Assembly (NCBI GenBank): GCA_937923325.1 | Contig: CAKZUQ010000034.1 | Span: forward strand, 1 to 57,057 | Direction: 5' to 3' | DNA: 57,057 nucleotides | Source of the DNA: an uncultured Bacteriovoracaceae bacterium | Lineage (GTDB): Bacteria > Bdellovibrionota > Bacteriovoracia > Bacteriovoracales > Bacteriovoracaceae | Shown here: positions 46,494 to 55,752 of the stretch, piece by piece | How positions within the stretch are numbered: the stretch's first letter is position 1 | Layout of the letters: each line of letters begins with the position of its first letter | Program-made: the position numbers and the translations under genes | The notes under the pieces: model-generated | What the model was told of the DNA's origin: nothing | What the model saw: the letters and a program-made list of their open reading frames with translations, nothing else | Databases searched by the model: none

Positions 46494-48233
46494 TTACACC
46501 TGGCTTAGTTCATATAGTTTTTTATATTCACTCGCATTACTTATTAATTCAGCATGCGATCCTTCTTCAATTTTTCTTCCCTCTTTCATAACTATAATTC
46601 TATCGTAGTTTTGAATCGTCGATAATCTATGGGCAACAGCAACTACTGTTTTATGACTTGCAACTTTATCTAAAGCTTTTTGCACAACCTTTTCACTTTC
46701 ATTATCAAGTGCTGAAGTGGCCTCATCAAATAAAAGAATTGGGCAATCCCTGAGGAATGCTCTTGCAATTGTAAGTCTTTGACTTTGACCACCAGAAAGC
46801 TTTGTACCTCTATCACCGATTTCAGTCTCTAAGCCTTCTGAGAGTTGATTGATATACTCATCTGCGTATGAAACTTCTAAAGCATGATTTATTTGTTCTT
46901 CTGTATAAACTTCTCCAGACATTAGATTCTCACGAATCGTATCATTGAATAGGAAAATATCTTGGCTTACTAAAGCGTAAACATTACGAAGAGATTCAAG
47001 TGTATAGTCTTGTAGTTTTACACCATCAATAAGGATTTCCCCTTTTTCGATATTATAGAGCCTAAGCAGTAAAGCAATCAAAGTAGATTTTCCAGAACCA
47101 GAAAGTCCAACTAATGCTACTTTCTCTCCTTTATTAATTGTAAGGCTAAAGTCTTTAACAACATCACTCTTTCCATAAGAGAAAGTAACATTTTTAATTT
47201 CAATTTTTTCTTTAAACTCTTTGAATTCAATTTTTCCAGAGTTATCTTCTTCAGGTTCATCTAAAAGGTTGAAAATTCTTTTGGCCGCTGCCCTTGCTTG
47301 ATTTAGTTTTGTATTTGCTTTGGAGTACCTTCTGACAGGGTCCATGAATAGTGCTAAGGATCCAACAAAACTCATGAACTCCCCAGCAGTAAGACCACTA
47401 TCTTTACTTCTATAATAGGCAAAAATAATAACCATACCAAAACCAAAAGCTCCTACGGTCTCAACCATTGGATGGGAGTGTTCTTCAGCCGAGTTACTTT
47501 TAATTTTATGCTTTATGAACAATTGCTGAGCTTTATCAAATCTTGAAACCATATAGTTTTGAAGATTAAATGCTTTAACTATCTTTTGACCCACTAAACC
47601 TTCAGCTGCATGATGAGTCATATCAGCAGTATCTTCTTGCGCTCGGCTCACATACTTTCTAATTCTTTTTCCAGTTATATTAAAAATGATAAAGAAAAAC
47701 GGTACCAGTATAAAAATAATTAATGTTAGTTTCCAGTCATGATAAAAAGCAACACCTAGTAAACCAATTGCAGTTAATGGTTCTCTGATAATCGCAAGTC
47801 CATGCATAAATGATTCTGAAAAAATTGCTGTATCATTAATCATCACTGAAAGTAGCTGACCTTGCTTGGCCTCGGAAAAATATTTTGCACTTAAGTGTTG
47901 AAATTTTTTATAAATTGATCTTCTAATTAAACAAGTTGCTCTATCAACAACCATTCTCATTCCATAATAGTGAAAGTATCGGAATGGATAATTGATTAAG
48001 GCTAAGCCAACAACAATTGCTGCCAGTTTAAAGGCCAATTCCTCAGGTGCATTAGGGTCAAAGATTCCATCAATAACACTTTTAATAAAATAGGCTTGAT
48101 AAGCTTTAATGGCCGCTATTGGAAACGAACACAAAGTTGCAACGATGGCCAATTTTAGAAACGGCCTTATAAAAGGAAACATCAATTTAAATAACTCTAA
48201 CATGGAGGAAATATTACCTTTTTGGGTAGTCAT
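46494..48233 (-). CDS. msbA: MsbA-type ABC transporter (half-transporter)
   Basis: 579 aa. Six membrane helices (about 1-310), then a nucleotide-binding domain with Walker A GLSGSGKST, signature LSGGQSQRLT, Walker B ILLFDEATSALD and the H-loop VAHRLST. Length and arrangement fit MsbA, the lipid A-core flippase; other exporter subfamilies cannot be excluded by eye. gmhB, a heptose gene, is divergently placed, in line with LPS. No strong Shine-Dalgarno sequence before the ATG. Confidence 0.85.
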   Translation of the reverse strand: MTTQKGNISSMLELFKLMFPFIRPFLKLAIVATLCSFPIAAIKAYQAYFIKSVIDGIFDPNAPEELAFKLAAIVVGLALINYPFRYFHYYGMRMVVDRATCLIRRSIYKKFQHLSAKYFSEAKQGQLLSVMINDTAIFSESFMHGLAIIREPLTAIGLLGVAFYHDWKLTLIIFILVPFFFIIFNITGKRIRKYVSRAQEDTADMTHHAAEGLVGQKIVKAFNLQNYMVSRFDKAQQLFIKHKIKSNSAEEHSHPMVETVGAFGFGMVIIFAYYRSKDSGLTAGEFMSFVGSLALFMDPVRRYSKANTKLNQARAAAKRIFNLLDEPEEDNSGKIEFKEFKEKIEIKNVTFSYGKSDVVKDFSLTINKGEKVALVGLSGSGKSTLIALLLRLYNIEKGEILIDGVKLQDYTLESLRNVYALVSQDIFLFNDTIRENLMSGEVYTEEQINHALEVSYADEYINQLSEGLETEIGDRGTKLSGGQSQRLTIARAFLRDCPILLFDEATSALDNESEKVVQKALDKVASHKTVVAVAHRLSTIQNYDRIIVMKEGRKIEEGSHAELISNASEYKKLYELSQV

Positions 48234-48305
48234 AGTAAAAGCTTTTTAGGTAAAGTATACTTTGCAACACGTAGAGTTATGATCATATAGATTCAAAGGT
48301 AAGTA

Positions 48306-48800
48306 ATGAATAAAGCAGTATTTTTTGATAGGGATAACACACTTGTGATTGATGTAAATTATATGCACAAGGTCGAAGATTTAAAATTCTACGATGACAC
48401 TTTCTCAGCTTTAAAATTGATCCAATCTAAAGGTTTCAAACTTTTTATTGTTACGAATCAATCAGGAATTGGAAGAGGATATTTTGAAGTCAAAGATATG
48501 GAGAAATTTCACAGTGCATTACTTGTGGAGTTAAAAGCGCACGATATTGATATTGTAGATATCGCTTATTGTCCCCATTCACCAGGTGATGGATGTGACT
48601 GTAGAAAGCCACATCCTAAGATGATTTTAGATTTGGCCAAAAAACACAAAGTTGATTTGACCAATAGTTTTATGATTGGCGATAAGATTATTGATGCTGA
48701 ATGCGGTCTAAATGCTGGATGCACTGGAGTCATTTTAAAAAAACAAGACTCTAGATTTAAGTCATTTGAAAATTTATCAGAATTTGCTGAATCGTTATAG
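48306..48800 (+). CDS. gmhB: D-glycero-beta-D-manno-heptose-1,7-bisphosphate 7-phosphatase
   Basis: 164 aa HAD phosphatase. The nucleophile motif is FFDRDNTL (D8, D10), then VTNQSGIGRGYF and IGDKIIDAECG. The zinc loop CPHSPGDGCDCRKP (C89, H91, C97, C99) is the GmhB/HisB-N hallmark. It makes heptose 1-phosphate for LPS core. An AAAGG ribosome site is seven bases upstream. It converges on recO with a 6-base overlap of the two 3' ends. Confidence 0.92.
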   Translation: MNKAVFFDRDNTLVIDVNYMHKVEDLKFYDDTFSALKLIQSKGFKLFIVTNQSGIGRGYFEVKDMEKFHSALLVELKAHDIDIVDIAYCPHSPGDGCDCRKPHPKMILDLAKKHKVDLTNSFMIGDKIIDAECGLNAGCTGVILKKQDSRFKSFENLSEFAESL

Positions 48801-49613
48801 TGAACACAGAACTGCCCAAGTTTTAAAATCACTTGGTTGAAAATTAAATTGATAACAAAAATATTTAAATAATGCTTCAGTCTGTCCTCTGGATATTGAT
48901 TGAAGTTTATCGTACTCAGAAAATTTAATATGCATAACAAGCTTAAGCGCTTCTTTAAATTCAACAGAAGATTTTAATTCATTAAATAAGGCTTTATTTT
49001 GATGAATACTTTCGTCTTCACGCAGTAAACACTCCCTACATGTAAATCCACCATTTTGAGGGTCAAATTTGATAAGGTCAATATCATCTAAATCTATCTG
49101 ACAAAATTGGCAATTATTATAATCAGGAAGAATTCCTAATTGAAAATTGAGCTTCGTAAGCATCAAAAAAGATTGGCAAAAAAGATTAAATTTCTTCTCA
49201 GCTATGGATTTATCTAAGTAAAAAACACTATTACTTATTATATTGAAAATACCTTTATGTTCTTCATTTTCTAAATCTTTTGGATCATGCTCAAGAGCAA
49301 TTTTTCCAGCTAATTCAAAGAGAAAACTTAGATAGTAAAATCCATGAAAGTCATTTCGAAGGTTTCCCGCATCCCAAATAAGTTTCCACTCCTTAGCGAT
49401 ATGAATTTCTTGTTCAATCGCCTTTCTTCTCGGAGCCAAGGTGACTTTGAGCATATAGCCTAGTTCTAAAATAGAGCCTTTGCTATGCTTTCCTCCGCCT
49501 CGTCCACCATAAAAATATAAATTAACAACTTTTCCAGAGCGCAATAAAAGCTTAGCAATGATATCTCTATCTTTGTAAGGTGTTTTGTGAATAAGTATAC
49601 CTTCTAAATTCAT
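48795..49613 (-). CDS. recO: DNA repair protein RecO
   Basis: 272 aa. An N-terminal OB fold (GILIHKTPYKDRDIIAKLLLRSGKVVNLYFYGGRGG) and a C-terminal helical domain with a four-cysteine zinc site (NNCQFCQ and FTCRECLL) define RecO. It loads RecA with RecR. The start codon lies 47 bases inside the upstream helicase gene, and the 3' end overlaps gmhB. The conserved N terminus starts at this ATG, so the overlap appears genuine. Confidence 0.92.
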   Translation of the reverse strand: MNLEGILIHKTPYKDRDIIAKLLLRSGKVVNLYFYGGRGGGKHSKGSILELGYMLKVTLAPRRKAIEQEIHIAKEWKLIWDAGNLRNDFHGFYYLSFLFELAGKIALEHDPKDLENEEHKGIFNIISNSVFYLDKSIAEKKFNLFCQSFLMLTKLNFQLGILPDYNNCQFCQIDLDDIDLIKFDPQNGGFTCRECLLREDESIHQNKALFNELKSSVEFKEALKLVMHIKFSEYDKLQSISRGQTEALFKYFCYQFNFQPSDFKTWAVLCSL

Positions 49614-50607
49614 ATGGGATCATCTTATTTTTTAATTTAATAAAGAGCAAATAGAGAATTGATAGATATTGATCTTTCTTTGATATTCTATACTTATCCA
49701 TAGAGTAAACTGTAAAACTCTCTCCTCGCCTACCAGCCCTGCCAACCATTTGAACCCAAAAGTCATAATTTTTTACTTTATAACTGATGTAAACAATAGA
49801 GATTTTTGGAAGATTTACACCGTGGCTGATTGCTGTTGTTGCTATTATAAAATCTGGTTTAGGGCAATCAGCGAGTTCTAATTGAAATTGAAGTGTTTCT
49901 CCGCCAACGCAAGAAACAGCACTATATCCTAAGGATCGGATCTTTTTCTTTAAGGCCATAACTTCATTTCGATAAGCACAAAAAATCAGCTTAGAATTCT
50001 TTGTTGGTAAGCTATAAATATTGGCCAAAAGATCATCCTTAAAAAAGGAATAAACTTTGAGAATTCGTCTAGGATTTTTTTTAAGCTCATGATTATTTAA
50101 GTTAATAACAAAATTTTTTTCATAATTTCTCTTTGAATCATCATTCCATTTTTGTAGTAATTCATCTGACATTGTTGCTGACAGTGAGAGAGATGGTATT
50201 TTTAGTGCCATAACATCTTCATAAGATTCAATTAAACGTGGCCTAAAACTTTTCCCCCAATAATAAAATAGGTGAATTTCATCAAAAACAACTGTCGTAT
50301 TAACACTAAGTTTCTCTAGATATTCTAGATTTAGAAGTTCAGGAGTTATAATTAAAAGTTTAAAGTCTATACTACTGTTTATAATTTCCTTTATTTCTTT
50401 ATGATGTTTAACAAGAATTGTTCCTTTAATTTTCTTTGAAGAGCGCAGATAAAATTCATTGGCCAAAGCCCTAAGAGGAGCTAAATATAGCCAGCGCTTA
50501 GGAGATTTTGATACTAAGTCTAATAATAAAGTTGTTTTACCCCAACCTGTTGGAGCGATTAATAAAACATTGGAATTGTAGTTTAGTAATGTGTTTATCT
50601 CATTCAT
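49567..50607 (-). CDS. Minimal superfamily 2 helicase overlapping recO
   Basis: 346 aa from the ATG at 50607; the longer frame adds 15 residues with no support. It contains only the two RecA-like domains: Walker A APTGWGKTT (18-26), DEIH (109-112), SAT (142-144), ATTAISHGVNLP and QMVGRAGRRG (286-295). The closest look is to Ski2/Hel308-type or Cas3-like DExH helicases, but without their accessory domains. A role in repair with RecO is inferred from the overlap. No ribosome site is evident. Confidence 0.82.
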   Translation of the reverse strand: MNEINTLLNYNSNVLLIAPTGWGKTTLLLDLVSKSPKRWLYLAPLRALANEFYLRSSKKIKGTILVKHHKEIKEIINSSIDFKLLIITPELLNLEYLEKLSVNTTVVFDEIHLFYYWGKSFRPRLIESYEDVMALKIPSLSLSATMSDELLQKWNDDSKRNYEKNFVINLNNHELKKNPRRILKVYSFFKDDLLANIYSLPTKNSKLIFCAYRNEVMALKKKIRSLGYSAVSCVGGETLQFQLELADCPKPDFIIATTAISHGVNLPKISIVYISYKVKNYDFWVQMVGRAGRRGESFTVYSMDKYRISKKDQYLSILYLLFIKLKNKMIPYEFRRYTYSQNTLQR

Positions 50608-50742
50608 TTTATTCGAGATGCAAATCACAAACCAATTCGAGATATTAAACACTTACAGACCCCGCCGTTAGATTAGAGTTCTACAAGTCTTGTTTTTTCA
50701 CATAAATTAAACTAAATAGTATTGTAATAACAAGGACATAAA

Positions 50743-51000
50743 ATGATTAGAAAAATTGAAAAAGTACTAGATGACCAAATCCGCCCAGCTCTTGCATCTC
50801 ACGGTGGTGATATAAAAGTAATTGATTTTGATAACAATAAACTTTACGTAAAATTAACTGGTGGATGCCAAGGGTGTTCATCATCTAAAGCTACTTTAAA
50901 AGATGGAATCGAAAGACTTTTAGTTGGTAAGTTTCCTGAAATCGTTTATGAAGTAGTCGACCTTACAGACCATGCCGCTGGTGACAAGCCATTTATGTAA
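50743..51000 (+). CDS. Nfu/NifU C-terminal-domain Fe-S scaffold
   Basis: 85 aa. A single NifU C-terminal domain: KIEKVLDDQIRPALASHGGDIKVIDFD, then GGCQGCSSSKATLKDGIE with the cluster-binding C42 and C45. Such proteins hold and transfer [4Fe-4S] clusters in the cytoplasm. An AAGGA ribosome site is present. A ~90-base gap separates it from the divergent helicase/recO operon. Confidence 0.92.
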   Translation: MIRKIEKVLDDQIRPALASHGGDIKVIDFDNNKLYVKLTGGCQGCSSSKATLKDGIERLLVGKFPEIVYEVVDLTDHAAGDKPFM

Positions 51001-51062
51001 CCTTGACCTATCTTCCAAGTGTTTATATGATTTTTTAAATTAAATAATCCACTGGAGGAAAT

Positions 51063-51479
51063 ATGAAATTACTTATAGCTTCATTACTATTAGCTTCAAC
51101 AACAGCTATGGCACATTTTAAAATTGGAACATATAATGGTTCTGATCAAAATGGTCTTAACTGCTCAATTGAGTTTAAAAAGATTTCATTCGTTAACAAT
51201 ATTAAAAACCCGATCAATGAAAGAGTATTTGTTGTAATAAATGGTAACAGACCATTTATCCTTACTCACTTACCTATTATTGATACAGACAAAATGAGTA
51301 TTGTCCCTAACAAGTCTAATTTAACTGGAGTTAAAGGTGGGAACATGAAAGCAATTGCTCTTCAAGTAGACATGGATCACACAATAAGAGGTCCTGCAAA
51401 CTACTCAATTATAAATCATGATTGGGCAAATAAAAAACGTTCAAAGTTTTTTTGTGATCACTTAGAATTTCAAGATTAA
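51063..51479 (+). CDS. Small secreted protein of unknown function
   Basis: 138 aa with a signal peptide (about 1-18, ending AMA). The mature part has two cysteines (NCSIEF and FFCDHLEF) that could pair, and looks beta-rich. No family recognised. A strong GGAGG ribosome site precedes the ATG. It is co-directional with the Nfu-like gene, 62 bases downstream. Confidence 0.6.
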   Translation: MKLLIASLLLASTTAMAHFKIGTYNGSDQNGLNCSIEFKKISFVNNIKNPINERVFVVINGNRPFILTHLPIIDTDKMSIVPNKSNLTGVKGGNMKAIALQVDMDHTIRGPANYSIINHDWANKKRSKFFCDHLEFQD

Positions 51480-51490
51480 AAATAACATTC

Positions 51491-51520
51491 GGTCATCTTA
51501 GCAAAAAAGTTTAGATGGCC
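51491..51520. terminator. Hairpin between convergent genes
   Basis: Stem GGTCATCT/AGATGGCC (51491-51498 and 51513-51520) with one wobble pair and a 14-base loop. It lies between the stops of the secreted protein gene and the HD-GYP-like gene, so it may serve both. No long T-tract. Confidence 0.4.
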
Positions 51521-52800
51521 TATTTTCCTAATAATATACTTTTTGTTTCAGCTATAAACGCAGGCATAATTTTTCTAATATTTCCTTTATTATATTTCTG
51601 CTCTATTTCATCAATTAACTTAGGCATAAGTTCTCGTGAAAATTCAATTTTAAAAAGCCCAATGACAAGTGCATGAGAAATAGCAAAGTGAGCTGTTATA
51701 AGATTCATTTCTGTTGCGTGTGAAGTTTTCGGATAAGACTCTCCACCCAAAGCACCATGATGATAATAAATCATGCTAATAACATCATCTGATACATTAT
51801 TATTTTCTTTTAATTTATTAACTATAGCATCAACATGATTTAAAACATCGGACTTAATAAGAGGGTCGATCTTTAAAATCTCTGATTTTGTAAATGAATC
51901 ATATGAAGCATTCTTTGCATCAATATGCCCAAGGTCATGTAAAACAGATGCTAAGAAAATTTTTTCTCTATTTTCATGGGACATCCAAGAATACTTCAAG
52001 CCAATAGCTGTGGAGACAATACCCAGCAAATAGCTATGATCAAATAAAAAAGTACCTTTTAGTTTTTTAAATTGTAGTATTAAGGACTTTACAACTTTGT
52101 CTGGAGCTTTATCAGTTATATTTTCATACGTTTCATTTACAGAACTAATAATACTTTCAGAAATACCAACACTCTTTGCCATATCATATATCGTATCCAT
52201 ATAGCTAGAGATATAGCTTGCTTCAAAATGATTTAACTTTTCATTTGTAACAGAACCAACGAAAATTTCTTTAGTAAAAGAGTAAAAAGATGATTTTTCA
52301 ATATAAACTTTCTCGACTTTCTTTTTTGCGAATTTTTCAAGGATTTCTTTGGAAAGGTCTTCAGTTTTGTTAAAGAACTTAACAAATTTTTCTTCTCCTA
52401 AGCGTATATATAAATTGCATGGAAACTCTTTTTGACATTTAATTTTCTCTATTGCAACTGCAATATAGTTTAAGTTTATTTGACTTGGGTGAGAGATAAT
52501 TTCTCTTTCTCTAGCGACAGTATTAAATTCTTCATGGGCTAAAAATAATCCAGAGATAAGATTTAAACTAGAAAGGTAGTAAGTATAAGGGGCTCCAGAA
52601 TAATCTTCTATAACATCTGATATCGTTACAATTGAGATGCATTTTTTTGATACGGTTTCAGTCTTTACTTCTTTATAGATTTTATCAACAATCACCATAG
52701 AATATTTTGGGACTGTTGCGGGGAAGGCCTCTGATATTGTTATGGTCTCAAAGCTTAATTTAGGATTAGCATGCATTAGTATTTTTTTACCTTCGCACAC
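51520..52800 (-). CDS. HD-GYP-like protein with degenerate signature
   Basis: 426 aa, started at a GTG. The first ~110 residues look like a receiver-type fold (KKILMHANPK, then YSMVIVDK) but lack the phosphoacceptor pattern. Residues 250-390 form an HD domain: H255, H288-D289 and H292 (VLHDLGHID), H322 and HH347-348. The GYP motif is GESYP (353-357), and the closing aspartate is absent. It may bind or hydrolyse a nucleotide such as c-di-GMP, or be inactive. No signal peptide. Confidence 0.75.
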   Translation of the reverse strand: MCEGKKILMHANPKLSFETITISEAFPATVPKYSMVIVDKIYKEVKTETVSKKCISIVTISDVIEDYSGAPYTYYLSSLNLISGLFLAHEEFNTVAREREIISHPSQINLNYIAVAIEKIKCQKEFPCNLYIRLGEEKFVKFFNKTEDLSKEILEKFAKKKVEKVYIEKSSFYSFTKEIFVGSVTNEKLNHFEASYISSYMDTIYDMAKSVGISESIISSVNETYENITDKAPDKVVKSLILQFKKLKGTFLFDHSYLLGIVSTAIGLKYSWMSHENREKIFLASVLHDLGHIDAKNASYDSFTKSEILKIDPLIKSDVLNHVDAIVNKLKENNNVSDDVISMIYYHHGALGGESYPKTSHATEMNLITAHFAISHALVIGLFKIEFSRELMPKLIDEIEQKYNKGNIRKIMPAFIAETKSILLGK

Positions 52801-52927
52801 AAATCAATATTATCAACTGCTAAATATACTGTTTTCATAAAGACCGATATAAGAAAAAAACTTAATAACAACTCTACAAACAGATTAACAGAAAACCTAT
52901 TTTTTTCAATCTACTGAATTAATCAGA

Positions 52928-54154
52928 TTAAATTTTATCTGGAAAATTAAAACCGATAGGAGTTTCTGTATGATCAAACTCAACAGCTCCAGGGTTACTT
53001 ACTTTAGAGTCATCATGAAGATAAGGACCTTTACACCCTTGTTCTTTAGTGAAAGTTAAGAATTTATTTCTTCCTTTACCACATTTATAAAATAATTTGT
53101 ATAAAGCTTCTAACTCAAGATTCTCTAGCCTTTTAAAAGTTCCATTTTCATTAAACCTAATCACACCACTTTCAGCACTTTTACCTTTAGACCTGATTAA
53201 GAATTGCTCCATAACAAAGTTAATCCTTTTTCCAGAAAATTTTGGTGGTAAAGTCAGTGAATCAATATACGAATTATTAAAACAAACATTTCTAAAGGTC
53301 ACTTTTGTTAAACCAAAGTGTAGCGATGACAAGCGCGTTAATTTTTTAAGATTAGCTTTTACAGGAAGACCTTTGGTACAAACTCTTTCATTTTCAAAAT
53401 TAAGAATGCTATTTTTTAGATCAACTTTAAATAATTTATCAAAAACTAACGTACTATTATTTTCAATTATATAATTCTTCTTCTCTGTTGTTTTAAGATC
53501 CTGAATATAATCTGCAAAAGAATAGCTTTCAAAAACATTTGATGCAGTAAGAGCATTCATATAACGAGCACCTTTTGAATCATCAGCGCCGTCTTCTATC
53601 ATAATACGGTACCAAGCTTCATGTAGAATCGTCATAGATTGATCTTCAATACTAAGCTTATCCCATAAATTCTTATTTACTTCATATCTGTTATCTAATT
53701 TTCTAACTGGCTTTATTTGTGAAACAAGTTGTCTTAACTCACAGCCAATAGGTAAAGTTCTATGTTCAGAATCAGAAATTTCTCCGACAACATCAGGACC
53801 TAGATACATCACTTTTCCCTTGTATCTACCACTCGTTGTTGGGAACATTGCGAACTGTTCAAGATCATTAACCATTTCCATTGAATAGTTATAAAGTTTT
53901 TTAGCTGTATATTTATCCTTCTTGGCCAACCTATTAGTAACGACACTTACCATCGATCTATGAGTTTGCTTTGTAATATTTGAATTATTCAAGTCGATTG
54001 TTACACCAAGTTTTCCAGCTTCATAGGAGTCTAACAGTGTTACATGCTCAGCACATACAACTGCATCCCCTCCATTTCCAAGGCCTCCACTTTTAGCCAA
54101 TACTGTAATTGAAGTGGCCATACAGCTTAATAATAACAATGACTTGAAGTTCAT
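52928..54154 (-). CDS. Secreted GNGGD-type protein of unknown function
   Basis: 408 aa from ATG 54154; the frame begins two codons earlier at a TTG. A signal peptide (about 1-20) is followed by SGGLGNGGDAVVCAEHVTLLDSYEA, a motif I recall from several secreted bdellovibrio proteins. TILHEAWYRIMIEDGADDSKGARYMNAL recalls the same family; HEAWY lacks the second histidine of HExxH, so protease activity is not assumed. The C-terminal half has scattered cysteines. An AAAGG ribosome site overlaps the end of a 57-aa ORF, coupling the genes. Confidence 0.6.
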   Translation of the reverse strand: MNFKSLLLLSCMATSITVLAKSGGLGNGGDAVVCAEHVTLLDSYEAGKLGVTIDLNNSNITKQTHRSMVSVVTNRLAKKDKYTAKKLYNYSMEMVNDLEQFAMFPTTSGRYKGKVMYLGPDVVGEISDSEHRTLPIGCELRQLVSQIKPVRKLDNRYEVNKNLWDKLSIEDQSMTILHEAWYRIMIEDGADDSKGARYMNALTASNVFESYSFADYIQDLKTTEKKNYIIENNSTLVFDKLFKVDLKNSILNFENERVCTKGLPVKANLKKLTRLSSLHFGLTKVTFRNVCFNNSYIDSLTLPPKFSGKRINFVMEQFLIRSKGKSAESGVIRFNENGTFKRLENLELEALYKLFYKCGKGRNKFLTFTKEQGCKGPYLHDDSKVSNPGAVEFDHTETPIGFNFPDKI

Positions 54155-54156
54155 TC

Positions 54157-54330
54157 TCAACCTTTATTTTTTACTTTTTTATCAATTTTAAGTTTTTCAT
54201 CTTCGATTTTACAGTTGTTTGGTTTATTATCCAGCGATCTTGTAACTATTACATGTTCGATCAAAACAATGGACTCTTCTAATGTAATATCGTTGTTTTT
54301 TATTTTTTCATTTCCTATAATCTGACTCAT
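54157..54330 (-). CDS. 57-aa small protein between glutaminase-like and GNGGD genes
   Basis: A short ORF with good signals: AAGGA five bases before the ATG, one base after the stop of the glutaminase-like gene, and a stop that overlaps the ribosome site of the next gene. The peptide is cytoplasmic-looking: MSQIIGNEK start, a hydrophobic stretch ESIVLIEHVIV (19-29), one cysteine, and a lysine-rich end. No family recognised. Its position between two secreted-protein genes suggests a partner or inhibitor role, but nothing in the sequence proves it. Confidence 0.55.
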   Translation of the reverse strand: MSQIIGNEKIKNNDITLEESIVLIEHVIVTRSLDNKPNNCKIEDEKLKIDKKVKNKG

Positions 54331-54331
54331 C

Positions 54332-55228
54332 TTATTCCTTAATTTCTTTATAAACTGATCTCCACTTTCTAAATGCTTCTTTTGATGCTGCTCTTAGCTC
54401 CCAGTTTACCCAATCTGTTTTTGTTAAACCTTTTTTGTCTAATCTGCTCATATCATTTGGCTCCCAGTAATACATACTTGTATGTTGGATATTACAGAAC
54501 TCATTATTCATATTATTTGATTCATAATACTCTTTGATATTATCGATTTTTTTACACCTATAATTTGGAGTATTCATTTTTTTAGTAAAAATTTTCTCCC
54601 AGTTTTTGGCTGTAACTGGCTTACGAGTGAACTCTCTATCCATAACATAGAACTCACCATTCACATCAACCATTGGGGCAATATGAAACCACCATTTTTT
54701 ACTAACTTCTTTTCTATACTTCTTAGTGTAGTAGATTAAGATCTTCATAGAGTCTACTCCATAATTATCATACATCTGCTTTGCCCAGATATGTGCCCTA
54801 TTAAAACACTGAGAAAACATCTTCGTCTTACTATTAAGTGAGTTAAATATCTCAGTAGCTTTCTCAACTGATTCAATATTTGATGGTGAGTAGTTTGTCA
54901 TAGGACTTAATGATCCTTCTTCAACTCGATTAACTTCACTCGACACTAATTTAACATCAGTAATTTGTTCAGTTGCTCCAAGAACATCAAAGTGAGCACC
55001 CTTTTCCACTTCAATCTCAACTCTTAAGTTTCCTTCTTTTGCGACTTCAAGTTTTTCTAACAGATCAGACCTTAGTGGATCTACTTCAAATACTCTGCCT
55101 TCATGAGTTACGAATACCTCTGTATTCTCAACGTTTGATACACCTTCTTCCATATGCACTATATTTGTAGTGATTGCAGCATTTACTCGAAGTGATAATA
55201 ACAGTGTCATTACTAATAATTTTTTCAT
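54332..55228 (-). CDS. Secreted protein-glutaminase-like deamidase
   Basis: 298 aa with a signal peptide (1-18, ending VNA). A pro-like N-terminal region (about 19-125) precedes the catalytic part: QCFNRAHIWA (C141, H146), WWFHIAPMVDVNGEFYVMDREF (H182, D197). This Cys-His-Asp order and the CxxRAH box match bacterial protein-glutaminases, which deamidate glutamine side chains of proteins. The N-terminal region may be an inhibitory propeptide, as in that family. First gene of a three-gene operon. An AAGGAG ribosome site precedes the ATG. Confidence 0.78.
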   Translation of the reverse strand: MKKLLVMTLLLSLRVNAAITTNIVHMEEGVSNVENTEVFVTHEGRVFEVDPLRSDLLEKLEVAKEGNLRVEIEVEKGAHFDVLGATEQITDVKLVSSEVNRVEEGSLSPMTNYSPSNIESVEKATEIFNSLNSKTKMFSQCFNRAHIWAKQMYDNYGVDSMKILIYYTKKYRKEVSKKWWFHIAPMVDVNGEFYVMDREFTRKPVTAKNWEKIFTKKMNTPNYRCKKIDNIKEYYESNNMNNEFCNIQHTSMYYWEPNDMSRLDKKGLTKTDWVNWELRAASKEAFRKWRSVYKEIKE

Positions 55229-55338
55229 TTATATTCTCCTTATGTTTCTTTGTTGGAGGCAATATATGTGCTTGAGTAATTATATGCAATAGTTTTGAGA
55301 ACAAACTGGTTTCAGTTTGAGACCATGGTGATTTTTAC

Positions 55339-55752
55339 TTAGAGTTTAAGTCGGCTGTGGCGTAAGTACATGATAATCCATACAAAAGAGATAATAATAT
55401 GTACCCATCCAAGGACAGAGTTAATAAATGGATCAAGACCTATTTGAAGTAGATAGCCCGAAAAGACCATTATAATAAGAGTTGAGAGTATAAAAATACC
55501 GGATTTTTTACGAAGGGACTTTTTAGCTTTAAGCATTGGCAGAACATGGAGCTTCAAAAAGTATCCAAGGGCTGCCACTAAAAAAGGAACGAGAACAATA
55601 TGTAAGTGTAAAAGTGGACTTGTAAGGGAATGTGGTCTAACACCAAAATCAGTTTCAATCTTAAAAAAATACTTAACAATAAAGTAGACCGTACCTGTTA
55701 TAAAAACAATTCCACTAGTTAAAGAAAAAAATCTTTTCTCAGATTTATTCAT
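55339..55752 (-). CDS. Small tetra-helical membrane protein, possibly haem-binding
   Basis: 137 aa with four hydrophobic helices. Histidines lie within or next to helices (LLHLHIVLVPF, LKLHVLPM, WVHIIISF), as in small cytochrome b561/DUF4405-type proteins. Haem binding is inferred from this pattern only. It overlaps the FMN-domain gene by eight bases, so the pair likely act together in electron transfer across the inner membrane. Confidence 0.6.
   Translation of the reverse strand: MNKSEKRFFSLTSGIVFITGTVYFIVKYFFKIETDFGVRPHSLTSPLLHLHIVLVPFLVAALGYFLKLHVLPMLKAKKSLRKKSGIFILSTLIIMVFSGYLLQIGLDPFINSVLGWVHIIISFVWIIMYLRHSRLKL

Noticed and set aside
53560..53650. Zinc protease HExxH in the GNGGD-type secreted protein
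   Set aside because: The motif reads HEAWY; the second histidine is missing, so metalloprotease activity is not supported.
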